Positions 14,604 through 23,807 of a DNA stretch of 24,910 nt are shown here, one piece after another; the first letter of the stretch is position 1; each line of letters starts with the position of its first letter. Under the pieces are notes generated by a model that was not told the DNA's origin, made no database searches, and saw only the letters and a list, made by a program, of their open reading frames with translations. The position numbers and the translations under genes were made by a program. Source of the stretch: Methanomassiliicoccaceae archaeon UBA113 (lineage in GTDB: Archaea > Thermoplasmatota > Thermoplasmata > Methanomassiliicoccales > Methanomethylophilaceae); contig DAXB01000077.1 in NCBI GenBank assembly GCA_002506175.1, positions 1-24,910 of the forward strand. Reading direction: 5' to 3'.

Positions 14604-15926
14604 ATGAAGGTACTTGCAGTCGGAGGCGGAGGAAGAGAGCACGCGGCAGTGGAGGCACTCTACAGGTCCGGAGCCGAGATCTACTCGGTTATGAAGAACG
14701 CGAACCCAGGAATCATCAAAAGATCGAAGAAACACCTGCTCTGCAGCGAGAAGGACCTCGATAAGGTCTGCGCATTCGCCAAAGAGAACGGTGTCGAACT
14801 CGCCTACATAGGCCCGGAGGCACCTCTAGAGGTCGGAATCGTGGATGCTCTGGAAGCCATCGGAGTGAAATGCGCCGCACCGACCAAAGCGGCCGCCAGG
14901 ATCGAGACGTCCAAGACATTCATGAGGGAGCTTGTGGCGAAGTACAAGATCGCCGGCAACCTCGGATTCGCCCATTTCGACAACGCTAAAGATGCCGAGG
15001 AGTACCTCAAAGGCATCGACCACGAGATCGTCGTGAAACCCGTCGGACTCACCGGCGGAAAAGGAGTGAAAGTCCAAGGAGAGCATCTCAAATCGTTCGA
15101 GGATACCATGGAGTACATCAACGAGATCTTCGACGAGAACATCGGAGGAGCCGGTGTCATCCTCGAGGAGAAAGCCGTAGGAGAGGAGTTCACCCAGATG
15201 GCCTTCGTCGACGGAAAGAAGATCGTGCCCATGCCCCTGGTCCAGGACCACAAGAGAGCCTATGAAGGCGATGTGGGACCGAACACCGGCGGAATGGGAT
15301 CGTACAGCGATTCCAACCATCTCCTGCCTTTCATCAATGAATCCGAGAGGAAGGATGCTATCGCCATCCTCCAATCTGTCATCGATGCGATGGCGGAAGA
15401 GGGATGCCCCTACCGCGGACCAATCTACGGACAGTTCATGCTTACCGTAAACGGCCCCAAGATCATAGAGTTCAACGCAAGATTCGGAGACCCCGAGGCT
15501 ATGAATGTCCTCACAGCTCTGGAATCCAGCTTCCAGGACATCTGCTGGCAGATGGCCACTGGAACACTGAAGGATGATGTGAAGTTCTTCAACAAGGCTA
15601 CAGTCTGCAAATACATCGTACCGAAGGGATACGGAGTCAAATCCGAATCCGGACACGAGATATCCGTGGATGTCGATAATATCGAGAAAAGCGGATCCGT
15701 TGTCTATTATGCCAATGTAGACGAGAAAGACGGCAAACTCGTCACGGGAACATCCAGATCCGTCGGTATCGTCGGAATAGGAAACTCTCTGGAGGAGGCC
15801 GAACAGAACTGCGAAAAAGCTCTTGGCTCCGTCAAATGCGATGCCATCTTCGTCCGCCACGACATAGGCACACGTGCCCTCGTGCAGAAGAGGGTGGACC
15901 ACATGAAGGAACTCCGCTCGGCATGA
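14604..15926 (+). CDS. purD: Phosphoribosylamine-glycine ligase (GARS)
   Basis: The 440-residue ATP-grasp enzyme joins glycine to 5-phosphoribosylamine in the second step of purine synthesis. It opens MKVLAVGGGGREHAAVEAL, with YIGPEAPLEVGIVDALE, KPVGLTGGKGVKV in the ATP-grasp domain, and the GARS signature RFGDPEAMNVLTALES near residue 295 (Arg and Asp for ATP/metal). Length is usual for the family; it is not fused to PurM or PurN. A GAGG Shine-Dalgarno overlaps the hypB stop, and the purD stop overlaps the truA start as ATGA, so the three genes are one transcript. Stop is TGA. Confidence 0.98.
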   Translation: MKVLAVGGGGREHAAVEALYRSGAEIYSVMKNANPGIIKRSKKHLLCSEKDLDKVCAFAKENGVELAYIGPEAPLEVGIVDALEAIGVKCAAPTKAAARIETSKTFMRELVAKYKIAGNLGFAHFDNAKDAEEYLKGIDHEIVVKPVGLTGGKGVKVQGEHLKSFEDTMEYINEIFDENIGGAGVILEEKAVGEEFTQMAFVDGKKIVPMPLVQDHKRAYEGDVGPNTGGMGSYSDSNHLLPFINESERKDAIAILQSVIDAMAEEGCPYRGPIYGQFMLTVNGPKIIEFNARFGDPEAMNVLTALESSFQDICWQMATGTLKDDVKFFNKATVCKYIVPKGYGVKSESGHEISVDVDNIEKSGSVVYYANVDEKDGKLVTGTSRSVGIVGIGNSLEEAEQNCEKALGSVKCDAIFVRHDIGTRALVQKRVDHMKELRSA

Positions 15927-16705
15927 GAAGAGTGGCAGTTAAGATTGCCTATCTCGGCGAGGGATTCGCGGGATCACAGATTCAGCCTTCCGTAAGGACG
16001 GTTGAATCCGAGGTCCTCGACAAGCTGATGCTTGTCTCGAAGATGTCTTCCGATGAGATAGACCTCAAATTCTCCAGTCGCACCGACAAGGACGTTAACG
16101 CACTTGGGAACGCGATTTCGTTCTATACGATATTCAATAACAACGTCATGATGCTGAAGGCCCTCAACGCCGTCAGCAAAGGCGTGTTCTACAGATCCGC
16201 CTGTGATGTTGATGATGAATTCAACGTCCGCTATGCCACAGCCCGCTCCTACCGTTACATACTGCCGCTGGAAGATGGAATGGATCTAGGGTTGGCAAAA
16301 GAATGCGCCGACCTGTTCTTGGGAGAGCATGATTTCGCCAGATTCTGCCGTCCTGACAACAAACCAACCATAGCCTGCGTAGACAGCATCGACATCTACA
16401 GGAAAGACAGCATCCTGATTATTGATTTCAAAGCACGTTTCTTCCTGTGGAACATGATCCGCAGGATGGTGGGTGCCATGGATTCCGTGTCCAAGGGGAC
16501 ACGCACTTTGGATGATGTACGCAGAGCCCTGAACGATTTGGAAGAGATAAACTTCGGAGTGGCACGTGCGGATGCCCTCACTCTCATGGATGTCGATTAT
16601 GATTGGCTGTCTTTCGAGGAAACGGACCGCAAACAGTTCTCCGAGACGATAACGGAAGAGAGCTTCAGATTCAGCCTCAGAAAAACATTCTTTGACTCGC
16701 TCTGA
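15923..16705 (+). CDS. truA: tRNA pseudouridine synthase TruA
   Basis: The 260-residue protein makes pseudouridine at positions 38-40 of tRNA anticodon stems. It starts MRRVAVKIAYLGEGFAGSQI, matching the family opening Y-G--F-G-Q. The catalytic aspartate is in SSRTDKDVNALGN near residue 55. Later motifs are ATARSYRYIL, GEHDFARFC and the C-terminal FFLWNMIRRMVGAM. The start overlaps the purD stop in an ATGA; the longer in-frame extension upstream lies over purD and is not used. Stop is TGA. Confidence 0.96.
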   Translation: MRRVAVKIAYLGEGFAGSQIQPSVRTVESEVLDKLMLVSKMSSDEIDLKFSSRTDKDVNALGNAISFYTIFNNNVMMLKALNAVSKGVFYRSACDVDDEFNVRYATARSYRYILPLEDGMDLGLAKECADLFLGEHDFARFCRPDNKPTIACVDSIDIYRKDSILIIDFKARFFLWNMIRRMVGAMDSVSKGTRTLDDVRRALNDLEEINFGVARADALTLMDVDYDWLSFEETDRKQFSETITEESFRFSLRKTFFDSL

Positions 16706-16722
16706 CTGATTAGGTTCTGCAA

Positions 16723-16749
16723 GGGGTACAACACCCCCAGCGTTTATTG
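16723..16749 (+). terminator. Weak hairpin after truA
   Basis: GGGGT (16723-16727), loop ACAAC and ACCCC (16733-16737) form a 5-bp stem followed by AGCGTTTATTG. It is a modest terminator; the stronger hairpin at 16777-16795 may back it up. Confidence 0.45.
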
Positions 16750-16759
16750 AATATAATAT

Positions 16760-16795
16760 ATGAAAAAATAAAAGGGGGAAGGGGAAACCCCTTCC
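16760..16795 (-). terminator. Strong terminator of the STT3-like operon
   Basis: GGAAGGGG (16795-16788 on the minus strand), loop TTT and CCCCTTCC (16784-16777) form a perfect 8-bp stem; on the minus strand it is followed by CCCTTTTATTTTTTCA. The stem is symmetrical and could also stop plus-strand transcripts from truA. Confidence 0.85.
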
Positions 16796-16808
16796 TTGAT
16801 TTTCAGGT

Positions 16809-17579
16809 TTAACGCCTTGCCTTCGGTTTTCCGAAGTTCTTCACAGGCTTGCGGTAGATGCTGACTCCCCAGATGATGACGACAATCAGGACTATGATCG
16901 CCAGTGCGGTGAAGAGTGTGTAGTCGTTATCGCCGATGTAGAAGGTGTGGACCTCGTCCAATCCTTTGATTGCATCGACGTTTCCGGCTGCCTCGACGTG
17001 GAAGGTGTGCTTTCCTGCTGCGGGATCTGCAATCCAGTCGTAGGACACGGATCCAGTTCCATCCCTTGAAAGGGTCACAGTTGAGTAACTGTCCTCGAGC
17101 TTCTCTCCGTCAACGAAGAAGAACACTCCGAAGGACTCCATGTTGAGGGTCACTTTGTCGGTCTTCAGGTTGACTGTGAGAGTCTTGGCAGTGACAGAGG
17201 AGAATGCGTACTCCTCTGTGCTGTCCTTCTCTGAGTTCTTGAGGAACTCCACCTTGAGGGTGTATTTACCTGCCTTCTCAGGTGCTGTAACGGTGAGTGA
17301 TTTGTACTCTCCGCTCTCCAGACTGCCTGTTGAAGGGGATACTGCACTTGACTGCACATTTCCGGCCTTGTCCACTACGGTCGCGGAGTAGGAGAGTGAG
17401 ACTCCCTCCTCGGCTGCATCGAGAGTGTACACGATCTCGAAGGCGGAGGTCTCTCCAGCCTCGATGACGCTTGTTCCCTCGTGGTAGATCTGTCCGGCGG
17501 CCTCGTAGTCGGCCATGGGCGCGAAGCACAGGATTGCCAGTGCGAAGGCTGCGATTATTCCGAATGATACTTTGTTCAT
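16809..17579 (-). CDS. Secreted, C-terminally membrane-anchored Ig-like protein, partner of the STT3-like gene
   Basis: The 256-residue protein has a signal peptide (MNKVSFGIIAAFALAILCFA), a beta-rich extracellular part and a C-terminal membrane helix (LFTALAIIVLIVVIIWGVSI) followed by a basic tail, so it is a type I protein facing outward. The ectodomain appears to hold two Ig/CARDB-like beta sandwiches: one ends APEKAGKYTLKVEFLKNSE, the other PAAGKHTFHVEAAGNVDAI. The ATG at 17579 overlaps the STT3-like stop as ATGA, so synthesis of the two is coupled. I recognise no enzyme motif. An accessory or structural role at the cell surface with the upstream protein is inferred from the arrangement. 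Stop is TAA. Confidence 0.85.
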   Translation of the reverse strand: MNKVSFGIIAAFALAILCFAPMADYEAAGQIYHEGTSVIEAGETSAFEIVYTLDAAEEGVSLSYSATVVDKAGNVQSSAVSPSTGSLESGEYKSLTVTAPEKAGKYTLKVEFLKNSEKDSTEEYAFSSVTAKTLTVNLKTDKVTLNMESFGVFFFVDGEKLEDSYSTVTLSRDGTGSVSYDWIADPAAGKHTFHVEAAGNVDAIKGLDEVHTFYIGDNDYTLFTALAIIVLIVVIIWGVSIYRKPVKNFGKPKARR

Positions 17580-20500
17580 CTGCGTGTGAACACCCCCCTC
17601 TTGCTTCCCATCCAGAATATGAGGATGATCAACAGGATACAAAGTGCGATGATGAACCAGAGTCCTGCGGGAACTCCGGCCCTCTCGTCGACAGCTCCGT
17701 CTCCGGATACTGTCATCGAGTCAACGTTGAGGTTGATAGTCGAAGGTGTGAGTGATGCGTTTCCGCCGTCGACTCCGGACACGGATACTTCGAGTCCGGG
17801 TACGGTGGTCATCTGTCCGCCTTCCTTCATGACTGCCACATAAATGACCGTCTCACTGTTGGCTGCAACGATCATGTTCTCGCCGACTGCTGCGACTAAC
17901 GATCCGTCGCTGTTTACAAGCGACAGGAAGTAACCGCTAACGGAGTTGACCTTGATTGCAACATTGGCTGCCTCTCCTGCGTTCTTGAATGTCAGTGCAT
18001 ACATGTACTGAGATCCGGCAAGCTTGTCGAGGTTGTTGCAGGTCTTGGCTGTGAACATTGTGATGTCGGATGCACCGGATGTGGTTCCAGCGATAACCCT
18101 GAGGGTCTTGCTGGTCGTTCCGTTGACATCGGAGATGACGACGCTTACTCCGTCTGTTCCGATTCCGACGGTCTTGTCATAGATTCCTGTGACGGCGACT
18201 GCGCTGGTTGCACCTGCGGCGACTGTGACACGTGACGTCTCGACAGTCCATGCGTATCCGGATGTGATGACATAGGTCTTCTTGGAATCGGTGTTGTTGG
18301 TGATGCTGAGGCCGACCTTTCCGACTCCGTTGGAGAAGTCTGCGGTCAGGATGTTTGCGACCAGGTCAGACTCGTCGTCGTAGACCAATCCTGAGTAGAC
18401 GGGTACATTGACGATAGAACCGTTTGCAAGCGCCTTTGCATCGATCGATCCGGAGAACGAGTAGGTCTGGTTGGACACGGTCTTTGTAGCCTTTGCGGTG
18501 AACTTTGCAGAGGTCACATCGTCAGGCATGTCAACGGAGAATGCTCCGTTGTCGACGTCTGCCGTGATTGTTACATTGCCGTACTGTACGTCGACTGTTC
18601 CGGAAGCTACTACGCCGATGTTTCCTTTGACGGTCATCTTCAGAGCGGTCGAGGTCATATCGATCTTGCTTACCGATGAGTTGATGAGTCCGTACTTGAG
18701 CGTTCCGTTGATCACGTTCGAGGACTTGACGGTGTACTCGCAGTCCGTCTCGAAGTAATAGAGGTCATCCTTGTAGTTGCTGTATGTCTTGTCTCCCGTG
18801 ATGGTGATCTCATCGGCTGCTCCAGAGACGATCTCTGTTACGAAGACCTTTGTGGGGTTGAGTCCGCTGAATGTTGTCTTTCCGGGATAGACGTAGATTG
18901 TTCCGCTGAAGTAGTATCCGGTGGACGGATCGATCTTTGCGGTGTACTGTCCTACTGCAACTGCTCCCGAGTTGACGAACTCGAAGGAGTCGCTGGAACC
19001 ATAGGCTGTGAGGGTCATGGTGTAAGGTGCGCTGATCGTGTTGGTGTTGATTCCGTCCTTGGGGATATTGAACGTCTTGGATGCGGATCCTGTTCCGTCC
19101 TCGACAACAGCAGAGAGCTCACTGTATGCGAACGCACTGTTGCTGATCGCACCGTCGTTGACTGCGACCTTGATTCCTGTTGCCTTCTCAGGCACATAGA
19201 ATGTTGCGACTCCGGAGGTGTTGGTTGCGGATACGAGTCCGTAGCTCTTTCCGTCAAGGGTGAATGTTGCCTCTGCTTTGGCGAAGGGCAGGTTGACCGT
19301 CGATGAGCTCGTTCCACTCTCGTAGCTGTATGTTGCTGTGATCTTCCTTGCGCTCTCCAATGTGTAGCTGAGGCCGGTTGCATCTGCGCTGACAGTCGTT
19401 GTTCCGACGTATGCTGAAGAGCTTCCGTTCGTTGCGTATACCGTGTATACTCCTGCGGGGACGAGCATTGAGAACTGTCCTGCGGAATCGGCAACTGCGT
19501 TGAACACTGCTCCGTTGTCGTTGAGTATGTATGAGACTTTTCCGGATGCTCCGATGAGTCCGCTCACCTCATATGCGTATGAAGTGGCGAGTGTGACGGA
19601 ACTTCCTCCGGTGTACACTCCGTAGTAGACGTTGGTTCCGTCGATTGCGTAGAATGTCACCTTCTGTGCTGTAACTCCGGCGCTTGTGGGTATGTCCACG
19701 GATCCTGCGAATACCGTAGATGAGAATGCATCGTTGTATGCCACAACAGATACATTCGGCACTCCTGACACAGAAACGGTGTTAGCATCGTAGGCTGTGA
19801 TCGTCACGGTCTTGTTGGAACTAGTGGCTGCAACAGTCGATGAGTAGAGTGTCGCATATCCGTCGACGAGCTTGACGGTGTATGTTCCTGCTGCAACAGT
19901 CACTACTGCTGTTCCGTTCTGTACCGGTGCGGAGAAGACGTCTCCTGTCGATACGTTGAGTGCTACGAAGTATCCTCCGCTGACACTCTGGCTGAACATG
20001 TCTTTGACTGTGGCTGTGATCGTGTATGTTGTGGGTGTGAAGGTGATTCCGGCGTTGTCCCCTGCGTAGAGGCTGATTGTTCCGGAAGCGACCTTGGAAG
20101 CTGCGCTGTCGTAGAGTGTGTAAGAGTACTCTCCGGGAATGAGAACCGCGGGGACTCCGAGCTTGTCGACGACATCGTCGCTGCTGAACACTCCGTTCTC
20201 GGACTGAACCTGATACTCGTTACCGTTGTTCTTCATGACAAGCTTGTAGTCGCCGAATGCGATTGCATCGTTGAGCGCCACATCTGCTGTGAATTCGGCG
20301 GATGCGATCTTACCGGAAAGGTTCTTGGATGCACTCTCGATCTTGACTGATCCGTTCTTCAGGGTGATCGTGTAGGATCCGCTCTGAGGAACGAGTGCGG
20401 AGTACTTTCCGTCGAGATCGGTTGTGGTCTCGGAGTATGTTACGAACTTGTTGAATTTCTCATCGAAGCTCTCGACTGCGACTGTGAGTCCTGCGACTCC

Positions 20501-23014
20501 GTTTCCGGCCTCATCGACGACGATTCCCGATACGGTGTTGTTGTTGACTCCGACGTACTCATATGCGATGACGGATGAGAGGTAGTTGATGATTCCTCCA
20601 TCCTTCTCCTGGAGTGCGACTGCATCCTCGATGCCCATGTACTTCCAGCCCTTGTCTTTCGAGTCTGTGATTGTGGAGTCAGCATTGTAGAGAACATGCC
20701 AAGATACAATCTTGTATCCTGCAAGTCCTGCTCCTGCCATTGACTTCACATCTCCGGTGCTTGCGGAAAGTGCGTAGAGGTACTCGAACGATGATGCGTA
20801 TCCTGCATCGGAAGGAGAGATACCGACGAGCGCTTTCCAGAGGAATGTGTCGTAGAGTGCGTCTGTTGCGTGTGCGTAGTAGTATCCGTATGAGACGTAA
20901 GGATAGTTGTAGAACTGAGAGATTGCTCCGTACTTGTCTGCTGTGTATCCTGCGTAGTATCCGATCTCGGGGAGAATAGATCCATCGGAGTAGTATGTGG
21001 TAAGCATCGATCCGTCGAGGACGAAGAATCCGATCTTCTGCTTTGTTATCTCGCAGATGTTGTCGTAGATTCCATAGATGTCTCCGGTAGAGACGGTGCT
21101 TGTGATTGCCTCGACGGATGCGAGGTAGATTGCGTTCTCGCCTGTTATGTCAGACCTGAGGGATCCGTATGTATCGGGATCGGAGAGGACGACTTTCTTT
21201 GCGAGGTCGGGGTTGTTGATGTATTTCACTACAGTCTGATAGACGGAGAATCCGGAGAATGCTGAACTGACGTCGACGTTCGCGCTCATCATGATGCGGA
21301 CGATGGATGCTGCTGTTGCTCCTGCCTCTCCCTTAGCGAGATAGATCTGAGCGACTGCCGATGCACCGGTTCCGTTCATGTCGTTAACCGACGGAAGTCC
21401 GAGCTGCGAAGCGGGATCGTTGGCGTAATCGATCCAAGTAACGACTGCGTCGTTCTTGGTGATATCGAGTTTATTCATGTCGTCCCATACGTAAGAGTAG
21501 GGGTAATCATCGCCTGTTGCGATTGTGAACTGTGTGTTTCCTGTGAAATAGTACTGGTTATCGTCATTGGTGGGAATTCCTGCATCGACTGCGAATGATA
21601 CGTTGGGCACGATGATGAGGAATGCAAGGACGAATGCTGTGATGAACGGTGCGGGTTTGATGAGCTTCCTGAAGCATCCGGGGAATCCGGCTGCCTTGAT
21701 GTTAGCGCACCACTCCCTGAGGTCGACCTTGGAGAGCACCATGACGATGAGAGCTCCGGATCCGACTGCGAAGACGATTCCGAGGACTGCCGCGTTGTAG
21801 GTGCTGGTCCATGCGCACATCCAAAGGACGATGAAGAACATCGCTTTGAAAAGCTGCATGTGTGAGCGGTCCTTCCTGGCGTATCTGTAGAACTCCACGA
21901 TTCCGAGGATGATGGGGAGCCACATTGTGACCCAGCCATAATATGAGGACATCTTGGAGATGGACACGAGGTTGGACGCGAGGGATGCTGCAATCGAGTT
22001 CAGGTAAATGCTGTTTCCACCGAGGATTGCGCTTCCGAGGGAAGGCGATACGAGGTAGAGTGCGATTACGATGACCGCGAATGCCACAATGAGTCCGGGG
22101 ATCACGAAGATCCAGGGTTTGGACTCGAGCGCCTTGAAGATGAATCCGAAGGCGATGACGAGAATCGTAAGGATTGCGATTCCGGAGAAGACTGCGTCCC
22201 AGAGACCTGCGGGGATGTAGTAAACAGCACCGAGGACGAGACCGATCAGCATGACGACGGAGTATGTCCTGAGGGGCACGCTGAAGTCTTTGGAGTTGAA
22301 ACGGTCGATGAGAATCTGGATGATCATTACGACCATGAGCAGTGCAAAGACCGTGCGGAATCCATTCCAGGAAAGTGCGATGAGACCGAGGATGAGTCCT
22401 GCGATCAAGATGTTCTTCAAGTCGAACACATCGTCCTGCACTGACCTGACGACCTTGATCATAGCGTAGATGAAGAACGCTATGAGGAACGCCACGAATG
22501 CCATCGAGGTTCCGTTGGAGAATACAGTGGAACTGATGGGCAGTGCGAAGAGTGCGAAGAGCACACATGCGAGGAATCCTGCCTTGAATCCGTAAAGCTC
22601 CTTTCCTACAAGGTAGACGGGGATGCATGTGAGTGCACCGAAGATCGGGGCAAGCACTGCAAGAGAGAGGCTTGCACCGGCACCGGCTCCGACTGCGGCT
22701 GCGATGTAGTCGTAGAGGGGCGGGTAAACATTGAGTCCACCGGCGGGGTAATTGACAGCCGCATCTGCTCCAAAGATAGCGCTGCCGCTCAATATGCTTT
22801 CAACAACATGCAGATGGTATTGTGCACTTGCACCGCCTGACAGGGCGAAATCGCCCGCGGCGGAATAGCCGTATGCGAACACTGTCCTCAATAGCAATGC
22901 TATGATGACGACAATGCCGACGGCAAGAGCACTGTGGTTCTGCAACCACCCTTTACCGCTTTCGCGGGTAGCTCCCTCCTGGGAAGCAGTAGACTCTTTT
23001 CCGAATTTGCGCAT
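17576..23014 (-). CDS. Giant STT3/AglB-like membrane protein with large ectodomain; catalytic acids apparently lost
   Basis: The 1812-residue protein has an N-terminal multi-helix domain (about residues 28-490) resembling oligosaccharyltransferase STT3/AglB (YHLHVVESIL, NYPAGG, PPLYDYI). By eye the catalytic acids are replaced: Ser63 where the loop-1 Asp should stand (SAQYHL for DPxYHL), residues 165-173 FSNGTSMAF for FxDHHxxE, and Lys354 in SISKM for TIxE. The WWDYG motif is WIDYA (527-531). A soluble part to about residue 820 is followed by roughly 950 residues of beta-rich modules, at least three of carboxypeptidase-regulatory type, with many N-x-S/T sequons. A final helix near residue 1780 and a basic tail anchor the end. 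I start at ATG 23014 (MRKFGKES), with GGAG 9 nt upstream; an upstream extension to 23101 is probably not translated. Usual AglB is 600-1000 residues. Stop is TGA. Confidence 0.85.
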   Translation of the reverse strand: MRKFGKESTASQEGATRESGKGWLQNHSALAVGIVVIIALLLRTVFAYGYSAAGDFALSGGASAQYHLHVVESILSGSAIFGADAAVNYPAGGLNVYPPLYDYIAAAVGAGAGASLSLAVLAPIFGALTCIPVYLVGKELYGFKAGFLACVLFALFALPISSTVFSNGTSMAFVAFLIAFFIYAMIKVVRSVQDDVFDLKNILIAGLILGLIALSWNGFRTVFALLMVVMIIQILIDRFNSKDFSVPLRTYSVVMLIGLVLGAVYYIPAGLWDAVFSGIAILTILVIAFGFIFKALESKPWIFVIPGLIVAFAVIVIALYLVSPSLGSAILGGNSIYLNSIAASLASNLVSISKMSSYYGWVTMWLPIILGIVEFYRYARKDRSHMQLFKAMFFIVLWMCAWTSTYNAAVLGIVFAVGSGALIVMVLSKVDLREWCANIKAAGFPGCFRKLIKPAPFITAFVLAFLIIVPNVSFAVDAGIPTNDDNQYYFTGNTQFTIATGDDYPYSYVWDDMNKLDITKNDAVVTWIDYANDPASQLGLPSVNDMNGTGASAVAQIYLAKGEAGATAASIVRIMMSANVDVSSAFSGFSVYQTVVKYINNPDLAKKVVLSDPDTYGSLRSDITGENAIYLASVEAITSTVSTGDIYGIYDNICEITKQKIGFFVLDGSMLTTYYSDGSILPEIGYYAGYTADKYGAISQFYNYPYVSYGYYYAHATDALYDTFLWKALVGISPSDAGYASSFEYLYALSASTGDVKSMAGAGLAGYKIVSWHVLYNADSTITDSKDKGWKYMGIEDAVALQEKDGGIINYLSSVIAYEYVGVNNNTVSGIVVDEAGNGVAGLTVAVESFDEKFNKFVTYSETTTDLDGKYSALVPQSGSYTITLKNGSVKIESASKNLSGKIASAEFTADVALNDAIAFGDYKLVMKNNGNEYQVQSENGVFSSDDVVDKLGVPAVLIPGEYSYTLYDSAASKVASGTISLYAGDNAGITFTPTTYTITATVKDMFSQSVSGGYFVALNVSTGDVFSAPVQNGTAVVTVAAGTYTVKLVDGYATLYSSTVAATSSNKTVTITAYDANTVSVSGVPNVSVVAYNDAFSSTVFAGSVDIPTSAGVTAQKVTFYAIDGTNVYYGVYTGGSSVTLATSYAYEVSGLIGASGKVSYILNDNGAVFNAVADSAGQFSMLVPAGVYTVYATNGSSSAYVGTTTVSADATGLSYTLESARKITATYSYESGTSSSTVNLPFAKAEATFTLDGKSYGLVSATNTSGVATFYVPEKATGIKVAVNDGAISNSAFAYSELSAVVEDGTGSASKTFNIPKDGINTNTISAPYTMTLTAYGSSDSFEFVNSGAVAVGQYTAKIDPSTGYYFSGTIYVYPGKTTFSGLNPTKVFVTEIVSGAADEITITGDKTYSNYKDDLYYFETDCEYTVKSSNVINGTLKYGLINSSVSKIDMTSTALKMTVKGNIGVVASGTVDVQYGNVTITADVDNGAFSVDMPDDVTSAKFTAKATKTVSNQTYSFSGSIDAKALANGSIVNVPVYSGLVYDDESDLVANILTADFSNGVGKVGLSITNNTDSKKTYVITSGYAWTVETSRVTVAAGATSAVAVTGIYDKTVGIGTDGVSVVISDVNGTTSKTLRVIAGTTSGASDITMFTAKTCNNLDKLAGSQYMYALTFKNAGEAANVAIKVNSVSGYFLSLVNSDGSLVAAVGENMIVAANSETVIYVAVMKEGGQMTTVPGLEVSVSGVDGGNASLTPSTINLNVDSMTVSGDGAVDERAGVPAGLWFIIALCILLIILIFWMGSKRGVFTRR

Positions 23015-23133
23015 TCTATAAGTCTCCGTCTTATGAATAGCGCCCGATATCTCTGAAATATTAAAACATTTATGCGAATTATTAATTATATACGCGCACA
23101 AAATAAGGAGAAAGAGGTTTAATCGGTTTATCT

Positions 23134-23775
23134 TCAGATAGACTTGATGTCATCCAAGAAAATCTTTGCCGCCGCACGAGGATCTTCGGCACCATAAATC
23201 GCACGGCCGACGATGGCGTAAGTTGCGCCAGCTTTGATCGCATCTGATGCCTTTCCGCCCTGTGCGCCGACTCCCGGAGACAGGATCTTGAGGTCCCCGA
23301 CCACCGAACGGATCGCGGCTATCCTGTCAGGACGTGTAGCGGGCGCGATGAATCCCTTTGCTCCGCACTCCACACCGAGTCTTGCCATCTCCTCTGCATG
23401 CTGGGCGGTGAACATCTTCGCCCCGGGGTGACTCATCTCTGTGACAGCGAAGATCTCGGCATCCCCCGCAGCCTCCACGGCCGCCCTGAGGGAATCGTCC
23501 CCCGTGAAAGCATGCACGATGACCGCGGATGCTCCCCTCGACACCGCATTCTCCACTATGAGCTTCACGGTGTTGGGGATGTCGGCTACCTTGAAATCGC
23601 AGATGACTTCTGAGAACTCAGACAGCTTCGTGATCATCTGAGGGCCTTCCGATAGAACCAAGGGCCAGTTGATCTTGATGGCATCCACCATATCACTGAC
23701 GGATTCCGCTACCTTGAGTGCTTTCTCACCGTTGGTCTCGTCCAATGCCAAGACCAATCTGCTGTCTGTCTTCAT
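23134..23775 (-). CDS. pyrF: Orotidine 5'-phosphate decarboxylase
   Basis: The 213-residue TIM-barrel enzyme makes UMP, the last step of pyrimidine synthesis. The N-terminal substrate aspartate is in RLVLALDET, a lysine in AIKINWPLVL, and the catalytic Asp-Lys-Asp set is in DFKVADIPNT near residue 61. The phosphate-binding end is LSPGVGAQGG followed by AIVGRAIYGAEDPRAAA. Length is normal for the archaeal form. A TATA element centred 27 nt upstream implies a leaderless mRNA; the same element faces the radical SAM gene. The gap between its stop and the STT3-like start holds AT-rich sequence that is probably the latter's promoter. Stop is TGA. Confidence 0.97.
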   Translation of the reverse strand: MKTDSRLVLALDETNGEKALKVAESVSDMVDAIKINWPLVLSEGPQMITKLSEFSEVICDFKVADIPNTVKLIVENAVSRGASAVIVHAFTGDDSLRAAVEAAGDAEIFAVTEMSHPGAKMFTAQHAEEMARLGVECGAKGFIAPATRPDRIAAIRSVVGDLKILSPGVGAQGGKASDAIKAGATYAIVGRAIYGAEDPRAAAKIFLDDIKSI

Positions 23776-23797
23776 GCTAAGGTCATCCTCGCCACAC

Positions 23798-23807
23798 CTT
23801 ATAAACC
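23798..23807. promoter_or_regulatory. Single TATA element shared by divergent leaderless genes pyrF and radical SAM
   Basis: CTTATAAACC lies in the middle of the 51-bp gap. Its TTATAAA core is centred 25 nt before the plus-strand ATG (23827) and 27 nt before the minus-strand ATG (23775). No second AT-rich element exists in the gap. Confidence 0.65.

Noticed and set aside
14826..15902. 358-codon open frame antisense to purD
   Set aside because: Long antisense frames arise from the codon bias of purD; no family features are present.
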